Part shown: positions 36,769 to 44,815 of the stretch, piece by piece
Position numbering within the stretch: the first letter of the stretch is position 1
Layout: each line of letters begins with the position of its first letter
Source: Prinia subflava
Taxonomy: Eukaryota; Chordata; Aves; Passeriformes; Cisticolidae
DNA: 64,000 nucleotides
NCBI RefSeq assembly: GCF_021018805.1
Contig: NC_086247.1
Coordinates: 139,169,602 to 139,233,601 of the forward strand
Reading direction: 5' to 3'
Translations under genes and position numbers: made by a program
The notes under the pieces: generated by a model
What the model saw: only the letters and a program-made list of their open reading frames with translations
The model's database searches: none
Told to the model about the DNA's origin: nothing

Positions 36769-38709
36769 ATGGGTGCCTCGCTTTCGACCACCCAGAAAGG
36801 AGTTTATTATGTTCTTGTTAGAGTTTTGGAAGAGAACAAGGTTCAGTTCTCCCGCGGTTCGTTAAAAAGGCTGGTGCGGTGGCTTTCCGTGCAGTTCAGT
36901 AACACGTCTGAAGAGCTTGTAAGGAACCCCCGTTACTGGGAGGCGATCGAAAAAAAGGCGGCCAATTCGGATAAATGTCCCCAAGATTTTATGTTTTTGA
37001 TTGTCAAATTTAAAACGATCGCTAACAGCTCTCCCCTGCATGAAAAGCCAACGCGACCGCCCGCCCCAGTTTCCCGTTCCCCTTCTCCCAATCCCCGTGT
37101 TCCTCGGAAGGGAATTCTGAGGAGAGCCGCAGACCCTAGGTCTGCCAGCCCAGGCTCTCACCAGAACTCCCGGTCCCCCAGCCTCAGCAGTCTTGTCCGG
37201 ACTGCTGAGGAATCCTCGGGTCGCCCTGGACAAGCGGCCCGGGGACGCAGCCCTTCCCCTGTTTCCCCACGTTGTCGACCAAAAGTTAGATTTAATCTTG
37301 CTGCGTCACAGGAGCCACAAGATGGCGCCTGCGACACACAAGATGGCGCCTGTTCGCGCCGTTCTCCTACCCCTCCCCCGCATCCCCCTCCCCCGAAATC
37401 CAATCCCTTCCTTGACCCAACCCCTTCATACCCGCCCAACCCCTTTTATCTGCCCAACCCATTTTACCCCTTGGTCCCTCCCACACCCGCCCCCTCTGTT
37501 CCCTCCCTTGCTCCACCCATGGCGCCTCCCACAACCCCTCCCCCATGCCCGATGTCTCCTCCCTTTGTGGTCGCCCAAACCCCGCCTTCGGTCCCTCCCT
37601 TTTCCCACGCTGACACTCCTCCCACTCCTGCCCCCTGGCCCGCCCTAGGGGCGGAGCCAGGCACTTCTCCCCACCCCGGAAGGAGGCCATCTTGGAATAA
37701 TAGTTCCCACGCTGCCTCTTCCGGTTCCCACGGTAAGGAACCGGAAGACAACAGCAATGGAAACCAGGAAGTGCATCTCTCAGCTGCGCCTGTCACCTAC
37801 CGAAGGGCTCGCGGGGGTGGCGAACCAAAACCGAATTGGCAACCATTTTCACAAACTATAATTCGAGATTTATGTAAGGCGCACAAAGAGTTTGGGAGAG
37901 AGAGCCCGTACTTCCGCGGCCTCCTTCAGGCAGACCTAGCAACTGCGACAACCCTTCCTGCAGACTTAAAGCAATTATTTTCTTGCCTGATGACACCGGC
38001 TGAATTTGAATTATGGCTTGCTGCGTTTAGGCAAGCCCTGCGGGAAGAGCTGCCGCACCTGCCACTCCCAGCAATTGATGAGGGAGGTAATCCCCTTACT
38101 GTTGAATTGCTGGGAGGAGAAGGTTCCTTCGAGTCCCCTCAAATTCAGGCACTGCTCATTCCACCAGCAGTTTTGCCTAGGGTGCGAGACCTGGCCTGCA
38201 AAGCCTTTTTCACGATGCAGCCTCGTGCACCCCTGCCGCCGTTCACCCAGATTAGGCAAGGGGACACAGAATCATTTGTAGATTTCGTGGACAAGATGAC
38301 TAGGGCTTTAGAAATACAAGTAACGGACGGGCTCGCCCGTAAGAGAATTTTGGAGGAGATTGTTTTCGCTAATGCTAATAATGTGTGCAAACAAGCGATT
38401 TTAAGTCTCCCTCCAGAACCCCCACGGACTCTACAGGTGATGCTGCAAGTTTGCCAGCAAAAGGTCCCTTTCCTGCTTCAACATATGACCACCGCAACCA
38501 AGCAGGGAACTCGGCAGGTGCATGCTGCGGAAGATGCGACTCTTCGTCGCCCACAGGTCCGCAAGCCGGCAGCGTCGAACCCAGCCAGGGCACGGGTCGA
38601 GTGCTACCTCTGCCATGAAAAAGGGCATTTTGTGAGCCAATGCCCGCATAACTTGCTGGCAAAGCCTCGGCCGCAGCAGGAGGACTCCCAACACAATTCA
38701 AAAAACTAG
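36769..38709 (+). CDS. gag: Gag polyprotein (matrix, proline-rich region, capsid, nucleocapsid)
   Basis: This 646-residue frame encodes the structural precursor of the virus particle. The ATG has a strong context (G at -3 and +4) and is followed by glycine 2, the usual myristoylation signal for membrane targeting. Residues 1-90 resemble the p10/MA domain of betaretroviruses. Residues about 95-335 are rich in Pro and Ser, with a duplicated QDGAC segment. Capsid starts near P341. The major homology region is at about 497-516 (QGDTESFVDFV). A single CCHC zinc knuckle is formed by C612, C615, H620 and C625, whereas alpha- and betaretroviruses usually have two. No PTAP or PPxY late motif is visible. 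The frame closes with TAG at 38,707-38,709 directly after an A_AAA_AAC slip site, so a fraction of ribosomes should continue into pro-pol. No internal stop or frameshift. Confidence 0.95.
   Translation: MGASLSTTQKGVYYVLVRVLEENKVQFSRGSLKRLVRWLSVQFSNTSEELVRNPRYWEAIEKKAANSDKCPQDFMFLIVKFKTIANSSPLHEKPTRPPAPVSRSPSPNPRVPRKGILRRAADPRSASPGSHQNSRSPSLSSLVRTAEESSGRPGQAARGRSPSPVSPRCRPKVRFNLAASQEPQDGACDTQDGACSRRSPTPPPHPPPPKSNPFLDPTPSYPPNPFYLPNPFYPLVPPTPAPSVPSLAPPMAPPTTPPPCPMSPPFVVAQTPPSVPPFSHADTPPTPAPWPALGAEPGTSPHPGRRPSWNNSSHAASSGSHGKEPEDNSNGNQEVHLSAAPVTYRRARGGGEPKPNWQPFSQTIIRDLCKAHKEFGRESPYFRGLLQADLATATTLPADLKQLFSCLMTPAEFELWLAAFRQALREELPHLPLPAIDEGGNPLTVELLGGEGSFESPQIQALLIPPAVLPRVRDLACKAFFTMQPRAPLPPFTQIRQGDTESFVDFVDKMTRALEIQVTDGLARKRILEEIVFANANNVCKQAILSLPPEPPRTLQVMLQVCQQKVPFLLQHMTTATKQGTRQVHAAEDATLRRPQVRKPAASNPARARVECYLCHEKGHFVSQCPHNLLAKPRPQQEDSQHNSKN
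37319..37348 (+). promoter_or_regulatory. Pair of YY1-like motifs inside gag
   Basis: AAGATGGCG occurs at 37,319-37,327 and 37,340-37,348 with a 21-base period, and a reverse-strand version (GCCATCTTG) lies at 37,686-37,694. These fit the YY1 core. They may simply reflect the duplicated QDGAC peptide. Confidence 0.35.
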
Positions 38710-38794
38710 GGGGGGAGTGCGGGCCCACCCGGCATGATGACCCCAACAGGGTGGGCAGTGCAGAAGAGAAGGCAGTCAACGCCTTTGGGGGTCA
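38700..38794 (+). promoter_or_regulatory. -1 ribosomal frameshift signal between gag and pro-pol
   Basis: The heptamer A_AAA_AAC (38,700-38,706) is in the correct phase and sits directly before the gag stop. It is the same heptamer as at the gag-pro junction of mouse mammary tumour virus. Downstream, GCCCACCC (38,723-38,730) pairs perfectly with GGGTGGGC (38,749-38,756). The loop segment TGACCCC (38,738-38,744) can pair with GGGGTCA (38,788-38,794), giving an H-type pseudoknot. The spacer is 16 bases, or 11 if an outer TGC/GCA pairing at 38,718-38,720 and 38,760-38,762 is used. The slip site is firm; the fold is a prediction by eye. Confidence 0.85.
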
Positions 38795-41700
38795 CTGGAC
38801 TAAGACAACTATCTCGGACTGGCATTTCCTTCACCCTTCCCAGGAGGGAACTTTCCCGGACTTGACGTTAACACCATTTTGTAAACCTTACAGGTTGAGG
38901 CTCACTCACAGTGCACACCTCAGAGATACCAGCTGGTACCCAGTTCGCGTGGATTGCGAAGACCTTCTGGACTGGCCTTTTCAAAGGAAAGGTAAGTTCA
39001 TTGTTGTTGGGGACTGTAAATATACTCCGCAAGACATTGAGGTATACCCGGGGACCTATAAGGGTGACCCCAGGTTCCTCAATGTCTGGCTGCGTTCCAC
39101 TCATCCCCCAGCTTTCCACCCAAAGGGACAAATAGTGGCCCAGGCAATTCCACACACCAGGCCAGATCAGTATCAGGTTTACCCTGAGGAAAGGCCACTT
39201 TCAGTCAACGCAGTGCATCGGATCACAGAAGAAAAGCCCATAATACAATGTACGATGTCCATTGGGGATGAGTCCGTTAATAAAGGTCTTCTTTTTGACA
39301 CAGGAGCAGATGTCACGATCATTCCCACCCGGGAGTGGCCGTCACATTGGGCCTTGGAGGACGCGCCGGCGAATATCTCCGGAGTAGGGGGTTTTCAATC
39401 GGCTAAGAGATCAGCGCGCATGGTGAAATTCACGGGGCCGAAAGGGCAATTGGCATATACGCGCCCTTTCGTTTGCAAATATGAACGGCCCCTGCTTGGT
39501 AGGGAGCTCATGTCCCAATGGGGGGTCACAATTAGTATCCCAGACCCCCCTCAGGTTTTTTGCCTAGCGGTCACTGAGGAGCGCCCAATCCTCAAACTGA
39601 ATTGGAAAACGGATAATCCAGTGTGGGTTGACCAGTGGCCGCTATCCAAGGAGAAATTAAAGGCGCTCGAGGAGCTCGTGGAGGAGCAGTTACAGAAGGG
39701 TAATATCGTGGAAACGAATTCCCCCTGGAACTCGCCCGTCTTCGTCATTCGAAAGAGTGACGGAAGGCGCTGGCGCCTCCTTCACGACCTTCGCCAAATT
39801 AATAACGTTATAGAGGACATGGGATCCCTCCAACCAGGAATGCCATCCCCTGCCATGCTGCCCCGAAATTGGAATCTGGCAGTTATTGATCTGAAGGATT
39901 GCTTCTTCCAAATTCCCCTACATCCGGATGACGCACCGCGTTTTGCCTTCTCGGTGCCTACCATCAACCGAGCGGCCCCAAGGAAGAGGTATCACTGGAG
40001 GGTTCTTCCCCAAGGTATGAAGAACTCCCCGGTGATGTGCCAGCTGTACGTCTCTTCCTTGCTGCGTCCTGTGCGCGCAGCCGCGGAGGAGGTTATCATC
40101 CACCATTACATGGATGATATCCTCATTTGCGCCCCAACAACAAGCGAACTGGATAGAGTCCTCACACGCGTAACAGATTTGTTAGTTGCTGCAGGGTTTG
40201 AGCTGCAAGCAGAGAAGATTCAGCGGATGCCACCCTGGAAATACCTGGGGCTGGAAATCGGACGGCGGACCATTGTTCCCCAAAAATTGGCTATCCGGAC
40301 ATCAGTCCGGACCCTTGCGGATGTCCATCGACTCTGCGGAGAGTTGAATTGGGTGAGGCCCTGGCTGGGTCTCTCCACGGAGGATCTAGCACCCCTCTTC
40401 GATTTATTGAAGGGGGGAGATGAGCTTAGCTCTCCCAGGGCGCTCACCGCGGAGGCAAAGAAAGCACTGGAGAAGGTACAACAGGCGTTGTCATCACGCC
40501 AGGCGCACAGATGTGACCCCGGCTTACCCTTTCGGTTCGTGGTGCTGGGTAAGCTCCCGCATCTTTTTGGGGTCATTTTTCAGTGGGATTCGAACACCAC
40601 ACAGCATGACACCAAGGGCCACGGCGGGAGAGATCCACTGCTGATCATAGAGTGGGTCTTTCTTAGCCACCACCGGCCCAAGAGACTTACGAGGCCACAA
40701 GAAATCATGGCTGAGCTGATCCGCAAGGCACGTACGCGCCTTTGCGAGTTGGCCGGTTGTGACTTTGAGTGCATCCATCTCCCCATCAAATTATCCTCGG
40801 GCCAGATCACCAAACCCATGTTGGAAACTCTGCTTCAAAATAATGAAGCTCTACAATTCGCTCTAGACTCTTTTACGGGCCAAATTTCAATTCATCGGCC
40901 GGCCCACAAATTGTTCAATCTGGATGGAAATTTTGAATTGGCATTGAGGAGTGTCCGAAGTGCAAAACCACTCCAGGCCTTGACCGTTTTTACAGACGCG
41001 TCCGGGGCTTCTCACAGGTCAGTGATGACCTGGGAGGATCCCGAAACTCAGCAGTGGGACAGTGATGTTGAAATCGTTGAGGGTTCGCCTCAAGTCGCTG
41101 AGTTGGCCGCAGTCGTCAGGGCATTAGAGAGATTTCCCGGACCGCTAAACATAGTTACCGACTCTGCCTATGTTACAGGGGTAGTGTCCAGAGCTGATCA
41201 GGCAGTATTACAGCAGGTTTCCAACGACGCGCTTTATGCGCAGCTCTCGAAGCTTATAAAGCTTGTGTCCCACCGAGAGCACCCCTTCTACGTGATGCAC
41301 ACAAGGTCGCACACCGATTTGCCAGGGTTTGTTGCAGAGGGCAACAGGAGAGCAGATGCTCTCGCTGCTCCTGTGACAAAGACCCCACTGCCTGACATAT
41401 TTCAACAGGCACAGCTCAGCCATGCTTTGTTCCATCAGAATGCACCAGCCCTGGTCCGCCGATTTCGTATCACCCGGCAACAGGCCAGGGCGATTGTGGC
41501 TTCGTGCCCATCGTGTCAATCCCACTCCGTGCCGACCATGCACGCCGGAGTCAATCCCAGAGGGCTGGGAAGTTGTGAAATCTGGCAGACCGACGTCACC
41601 CATGTGGCGGCGTTCGGGAGACTCCGGTACGTGCATGTGTCCGTTGATACCTTCTCGGGTGTAGTCTATGCCTCCGCACACGCAGGGGAGAAGGCCTCCC

Positions 41701-42371
41701 ACGTCATCCAACACCTCATTCAGGCCTTCTCTTTCATGGGCATCCCCAAGGAAATTAAAACAGATAATGGCCCTGCGTATACTTCCAGGGAGCTTGCAGA
41801 TTTCCTGCAGCAATGGGGAGTTGAGCATAAAACGGGCATCCCTCACTCCCCCACGGGTCAGGCCATTGTTGAAAGGACCCATCAGAACGTCAAACGGGTC
41901 CTTCAACAGCAAAGACCAGTCCTGAAGGTTGAAACTCCATCAATCAGATTGGCAAGGGCACTTTATGTGTTAAATTTCCTAAATTGTTCTTATGAAAAGC
42001 CAGATCCGCCAGTTGTGCGGCATTTCAATAGCAACCGCGACTGGGACCTGAGTGAGCAGCATCCGCCGGTGACCGTAAGGTTTCCCGAAACAGGGAAAGT
42101 GGAGGGTCCACTGACGCTTTTGACGTGGGGGCGCGGGTACGCCTGCGTCTCCACTGATGCCGGGCCGAAGTGGATACCCTCCAGATGGGTAAAGCCTTAT
42201 ATCGAAAGAAAAACAAAAGTCCGGGAAAACGAAAAGCCTCAAGTCGCCTCCGCGGCTTTCCGTCGCAGAAGACGTGAGTCCAGTGACTCAGAGGAAGAGG
42301 AGGAGCAGTCAGAAGGCTGGGAGGACCCCTTTTTCTGTGATTTCCCACTTTGTAACAATTTGTTTTTCTGA
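38706..42371 (+). CDS. pol: Pro-Pol: dUTPase-like remnant, protease, reverse transcriptase, RNase H, integrase
   Basis: The frame is open from the slip site to TGA at 42,369-42,371 and lacks a natural ATG at its start, so it should be made only as a Gag-Pro-Pol fusion. Residues are numbered from codon 38,751. Residues 40-135 resemble a dUTPase with its active-site motif changed. Protease has DTGA at 183-186. Reverse transcriptase starts near W296, with D380, LPQG at about 419 and YMDD at 453-456. RNase H has D749, E784, D804 and D869. Integrase has H891, H895, C919, C922 and the DD35E triad D948, D1005, E1041. An acidic tail (RRRRRESSDSEEEEE) follows. These enzymes process Gag, copy the RNA to DNA and insert it. 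Protease in the pol frame with a single frameshift differs from typical alpha- and betaretroviruses. All catalytic residues checked are present apart from those of the dUTPase-like part. Confidence 0.95.
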   Translation, partial: LGGECGPTRHDDPNRVGSAEEKAVNAFGGHWTKTTISDWHFLHPSQEGTFPDLTLTPFCKPYRLRLTHSAHLRDTSWYPVRVDCEDLLDWPFQRKGKFIVVGDCKYTPQDIEVYPGTYKGDPRFLNVWLRSTHPPAFHPKGQIVAQAIPHTRPDQYQVYPEERPLSVNAVHRITEEKPIIQCTMSIGDESVNKGLLFDTGADVTIIPTREWPSHWALEDAPANISGVGGFQSAKRSARMVKFTGPKGQLAYTRPFVCKYERPLLGRELMSQWGVTISIPDPPQVFCLAVTEERPILKLNWKTDNPVWVDQWPLSKEKLKALEELVEEQLQKGNIVETNSPWNSPVFVIRKSDGRRWRLLHDLRQINNVIEDMGSLQPGMPSPAMLPRNWNLAVIDLKDCFFQIPLHPDDAPRFAFSVPTINRAAPRKRYHWRVLPQGMKNSPVMCQLYVSSLLRPVRAAAEEVIIHHYMDDILICAPTTSELDRVLTRVTDLLVAAGFELQAEKIQRMPPWKYLGLEIGRRTIVPQKLAIRTSVRTLADVHRLCGELNWVRPWLGLSTEDLAPLFDLLKGGDELSSPRALTAEAKKALEKVQQALSSRQAHRCDPGLPFRFVVLGKLPHLFGVIFQWDSNTTQHDTKGHGGRDPLLIIEWVFLSHHRPKRLTRPQEIMAELIRKARTRLCELAGCDFECIHLPIKLSSGQITKPMLETLLQNNEALQFALDSFTGQISIHRPAHKLFNLDGNFELALRSVRSAKPLQALTVFTDASGASHRSVMTWEDPETQQWDSDVEIVEGSPQVAELAAVVRALERFPGPLNIVTDSAYVTGVVSRADQAVLQQVSNDALYAQLSKLIKLVSHREHPFYVMHTRSHTDLPGFVAEGNRRADALAAPVTKTPLPDIFQQAQLSHALFHQNAPALVRRFRITRQQARAIVASCPSCQSHSVPTMHAGVNPRGLGSCEIWQTDVTHVAAFGRLRYVHVSVDTFSGVVYASAHAGEKASHVIQHLIQAFSFMGIPKEIKTDNGPAYTSRELADFLQQWGVEHKTGIPHSPTGQAIVERTHQNVKRVLQQQRPVLKVETPSIRLARALYVLNFLNCSYEKPDPPVVRHFNSNRDWDLSEQHPPVTVRFPETGKVEGPLTLLTWGRGYACVSTDAGPKWIPSRWVKPYIERKTKVRENEKPQVASAAFRRRRRESSDSEEEEEQSEGWEDPFFCDFPLCNNLFF

Positions 42372-42383
42372 GTTTCTGTTTAG
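42362..42383 (+). other. env splice acceptor
   Basis: A pyrimidine-rich run (TTTTTCTGAGTTTCTGTTTAG) ends in AG at 42,382-42,383, overlapping the pol stop and 12 bases before the env ATG. It pairs logically with the leader donor at 36,394. Confidence 0.75.
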
Positions 42384-42395
42384 ATCCGTCCAACC

Positions 42396-43928
42396 ATGAG
42401 CGCCAAGACTGCCATCAGTTCAGCCGTCCTCTTCGCCAGTCTCCTGACCATCGCCCAGGCGTGGCTCGTCCCCCAGCCACAACAGAACGTCTGGACTGTC
42501 TTGGCCAAATCACTGGGCCAAGACCACATATGTCTCAACCAAGCGAGTGCCGCGAATCCCATGGCATCCTGCCTCGTGGGGATCCCATTTAAAGATCGTG
42601 AGATGTCCAAGATGCTTCTAGGTTATGCTCAAAAACTTAGACAAGAAGCTGCTAAAATGGAGCATAACCTAAAGCATGCCCATTACATCGTCGCGTGGTA
42701 CAATTATATTAAAAGTCTTCCAAAGTTAGAAAACGAGCCTCAGGAGCTGGAGCTTCTAGGTTCCGCCAGAGCCGAATCTTGTTTTCATATCCGCAACGAC
42801 CACGTCCAGCGTCACCACCGTCATTTTGTCTCCTCCAAAGCCCATTTTAATACTCATTGGTGCAACGCTGTGTCCTTTAGTTATCCTCCAATCCCTCCCC
42901 AAAAATCAGCCCAAGTCTTTGCCCATCCCCGCCAGCTTCCCAGGGGAACATTCTTGATTTGCGGAGACCACGCATGGGCAGGTATCCCCTCTCACCTCTC
43001 CGGAGGCCCGTGCACCTTTGGGACCCTCGGATTGTTTTCACCCAACAAATCACAAATTTTGGATTGGGTTACACAAAATTCTACAAATGGTGTACATCTA
43101 TTGGCACACTCTAGAAAGAAGAGAGAAGACTACTCTCTCAAAAAATTGGCAGACGATTGCGATGAGGAAATTATCCATTGGAGCAGATCTAAAGGCATCG
43201 CAATCACAGTATTTGCGCCGTGGGTCGCCATTGCTAAGACCCTCGGAGAATTAGGCCATTTGGAATGTTGGGTAGCTAAGCAATCCCGTTTGACTTCTAG
43301 GGCCCTATCAAACCTCCTGAAAGATGAGGAAATTACGAGGCAGGCAACCCTCCAGAATCGTGCAGCCATCGATTACCTCCTGCTCCTCCACGGTCACTCG
43401 TGTGAGGAGTTTGAGGGGCTCTGCTGCTTTAATTTGACATCTAGGGCCAAGGGGACTCGCGAGGCACTCAAACAAATGGAAGACATGATAGGAGACATCA
43501 AGCAAGAATACGGGGACTGGCTCAGTAATTTGTTCAAGGGATGGGGAATCTCGGGTTGGACGGGATCGATTCTTAAAACTGTTCTGTTAATTGTTTTTGT
43601 GCTTTTTGTTGCTATTGCCAGCCTTGGACTAATGAAAAAGATGTTGCAGAATTTGATTTCTTCCTCCACATCACCACCCAAAGCTGAAGTCCACCGAGTA
43701 GCCGTTGAAGTAGGCCCAGAAGTGTTCAAGGAAGAGGAGGAAAGCTTCGTTGATGAGGACGAGCAGGCTGAACAGCTTGAAATCACTGTGGAAGAAGTGC
43801 GCAGCTTTCCTCGAGAACAATGGCCTACTCAACAGCAGTGGTTTGCAGAATCATACCCACGTTCTGAACACCTGGTGGACCCCCCTCAATTCGGACATCT
43901 GAGATGGGACTCACAGGGTCAAAAATAA
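42396..43928 (+). CDS. env: Env glycoprotein precursor (SU and TM)
   Basis: This 510-residue frame starts at an ATG with A at -3, just after the splice acceptor. A signal peptide spans about 1-22, and a furin-type site RKKR lies at 240-243, leaving a short surface subunit of about 220 residues. The transmembrane subunit has two cysteines (C255 and C291) flanking a hydrophobic, probably internal fusion segment, as in alpharetroviruses. It also has an LQNRAAIDYLLL stretch (319-330) at the position of the immunosuppressive-domain heptad, then CX6CC (C336, C343, C344), then a membrane anchor at about 392-417. The cytoplasmic tail is about 93 residues and strongly acidic. N-glycosylation sites are at N217, N228 and N346. 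No CXXC is seen in SU. The protein would mediate receptor binding and membrane fusion. No stop or frameshift is present. Confidence 0.93.
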   Translation: MSAKTAISSAVLFASLLTIAQAWLVPQPQQNVWTVLAKSLGQDHICLNQASAANPMASCLVGIPFKDREMSKMLLGYAQKLRQEAAKMEHNLKHAHYIVAWYNYIKSLPKLENEPQELELLGSARAESCFHIRNDHVQRHHRHFVSSKAHFNTHWCNAVSFSYPPIPPQKSAQVFAHPRQLPRGTFLICGDHAWAGIPSHLSGGPCTFGTLGLFSPNKSQILDWVTQNSTNGVHLLAHSRKKREDYSLKKLADDCDEEIIHWSRSKGIAITVFAPWVAIAKTLGELGHLECWVAKQSRLTSRALSNLLKDEEITRQATLQNRAAIDYLLLLHGHSCEEFEGLCCFNLTSRAKGTREALKQMEDMIGDIKQEYGDWLSNLFKGWGISGWTGSILKTVLLIVFVLFVAIASLGLMKKMLQNLISSSTSPPKAEVHRVAVEVGPEVFKEEEESFVDEDEQAEQLEITVEEVRSFPREQWPTQQQWFAESYPRSEHLVDPPQFGHLRWDSQGQK

Positions 43929-43943
43929 AAGAAAAGGGGGAGA
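43927..43943 (+). other. Polypurine tract
   Basis: AAAAGAAAAGGGGGAGA abuts the first base of the 3' LTR and overlaps the last codon of env. It would prime plus-strand DNA synthesis. Confidence 0.9.
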
Positions 43944-44809
43944 TGTGGTGGTGTGGATGGTTGGACTTTCCCCATTTCAGTATGTTAAACCTCAGTTGGA
44001 CTCCACAAAGAAAGTTGGGACAGTGTAAGCAGGAACAAGCAGGTGCTGTGAAGGACTGTGACAAGGAAAAGAAGGACAGACGAGGGAGAGGATTTAAAGA
44101 GAGAGACTTAAGGAAGAAGGAGAGGGTGCTGAAAGAAGGATATAGGAAAGAGGGTTTTGAGACAGAGAGAAGTTGAAAGATATATGGGTGGTTTACCAAG
44201 TAGGAAGGATTTAGATATGTGAAAAAGATGAAAGGCTGGTGGGTCCTATATTGTATGTTCTGTACAATGCTGTATGTTCTGTACACCCCCCCTTAATTGA
44301 AATTCATAAGTTGCTACATCCTCCCTACAAGTCCCTATTCCTAGCTCCCCTTGGTCACATGTTACCTTTTCCCCTCTTCCCGCCACTGTGTTATCCCTCC
44401 CCTATCCCCTAACTGGTTCAAGGCTTGCAACCCTTCCCCTTATCTCCCAAGTGTCAAGTTTCCATTGGTTGCCACAAAGAGGGACTCCCATTTCTCCTCC
44501 CCTACCCCGAAAGCATATAAGCTGGTGCATTTCTTTGTTCGGTATCCAGTTCAGCCTGGTTCCACTTCGGTCTGGACAGTGCTCTGTTGGATTAAAGTTG
44601 TGGTTCCTCTGTCTGGCTGGCTGGATCCTCCTTTCTCGCTCTTAGCGCGTCGCTTCAGTTATCCTACTGCCGTTCAAGCCTCTCCCAGGGCCAAGAACCC
44701 ACAGGGCTGACCCCTTCGTTCCGCTGAGGGGCAGCTCGGATTCCGCTTGCTCCGGTGCCTGGGCTGGCTCGGGGCGAAGCCAAGGGGCTTTAGTAGCGGC
44801 ACCGCGACA
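43944..44809 (+). repeat. 3' LTR (866 bp)
   Basis: It is offset by 8,680 bases from the 5' LTR, with the same length and no difference found. It carries the same NF-kB-like site, TGTTCT repeat, TATA-like box (44,514-44,520) and ATTAAA (44,591-44,596). Its promoter points into the host sequence on the right. Confidence 0.97.
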
Positions 44810-44815
44810 GCTACT
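44810..44815. repeat. Target-site duplication, right copy (GCTACT)
   Basis: Exact match to 35,258-35,263. Confidence 0.95.

Larger units (their letters stand above)
35264..44809 (+). mobile_element. Complete class II (alpha/beta-like) endogenous retrovirus provirus
   Basis: The element is 9,546 bp, bounded by TG...CA LTRs of 866 bp each and a 6-bp target-site duplication. Internal order is primer-binding region, leader with splice donor, gag, a -1 frameshift, pro-pol in one frame, splice acceptor, env and polypurine tract. All three frames are uninterrupted. The internal region is G+C-rich and full of CpG, unlike the AT-rich host flanks, so methylation decay has hardly begun. Gag has a p10/MA-like start, capsid and one zinc knuckle. 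Pol carries YMDD and a DD35E integrase. Env has a CX6CC transmembrane subunit. I know the retroviral families involved but do not recognise this particular element as a named one. Confidence 0.97.

Noticed and set aside
37158..37796. Several minus-strand frames opposite gag
   Set aside because: Mirror of the Pro/Ser-rich coding segment; Gly/Arg-rich and without motifs.
38751..38753. Pro-pol start at an in-frame GTG
   Set aside because: The frame is open upstream to the slip site, so translation by -1 frameshift from gag explains it; initiation at this GTG is unlikely.
41208..41912. 234-residue minus-strand frame opposite integrase
   Set aside because: Shadow of the conserved integrase coding sequence.
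43825..44286. 153-residue antisense frame across the end of env and the LTR
   Set aside because: Shadow of the env end and U3; no domain. Retroviral antisense genes exist, but nothing here supports one.
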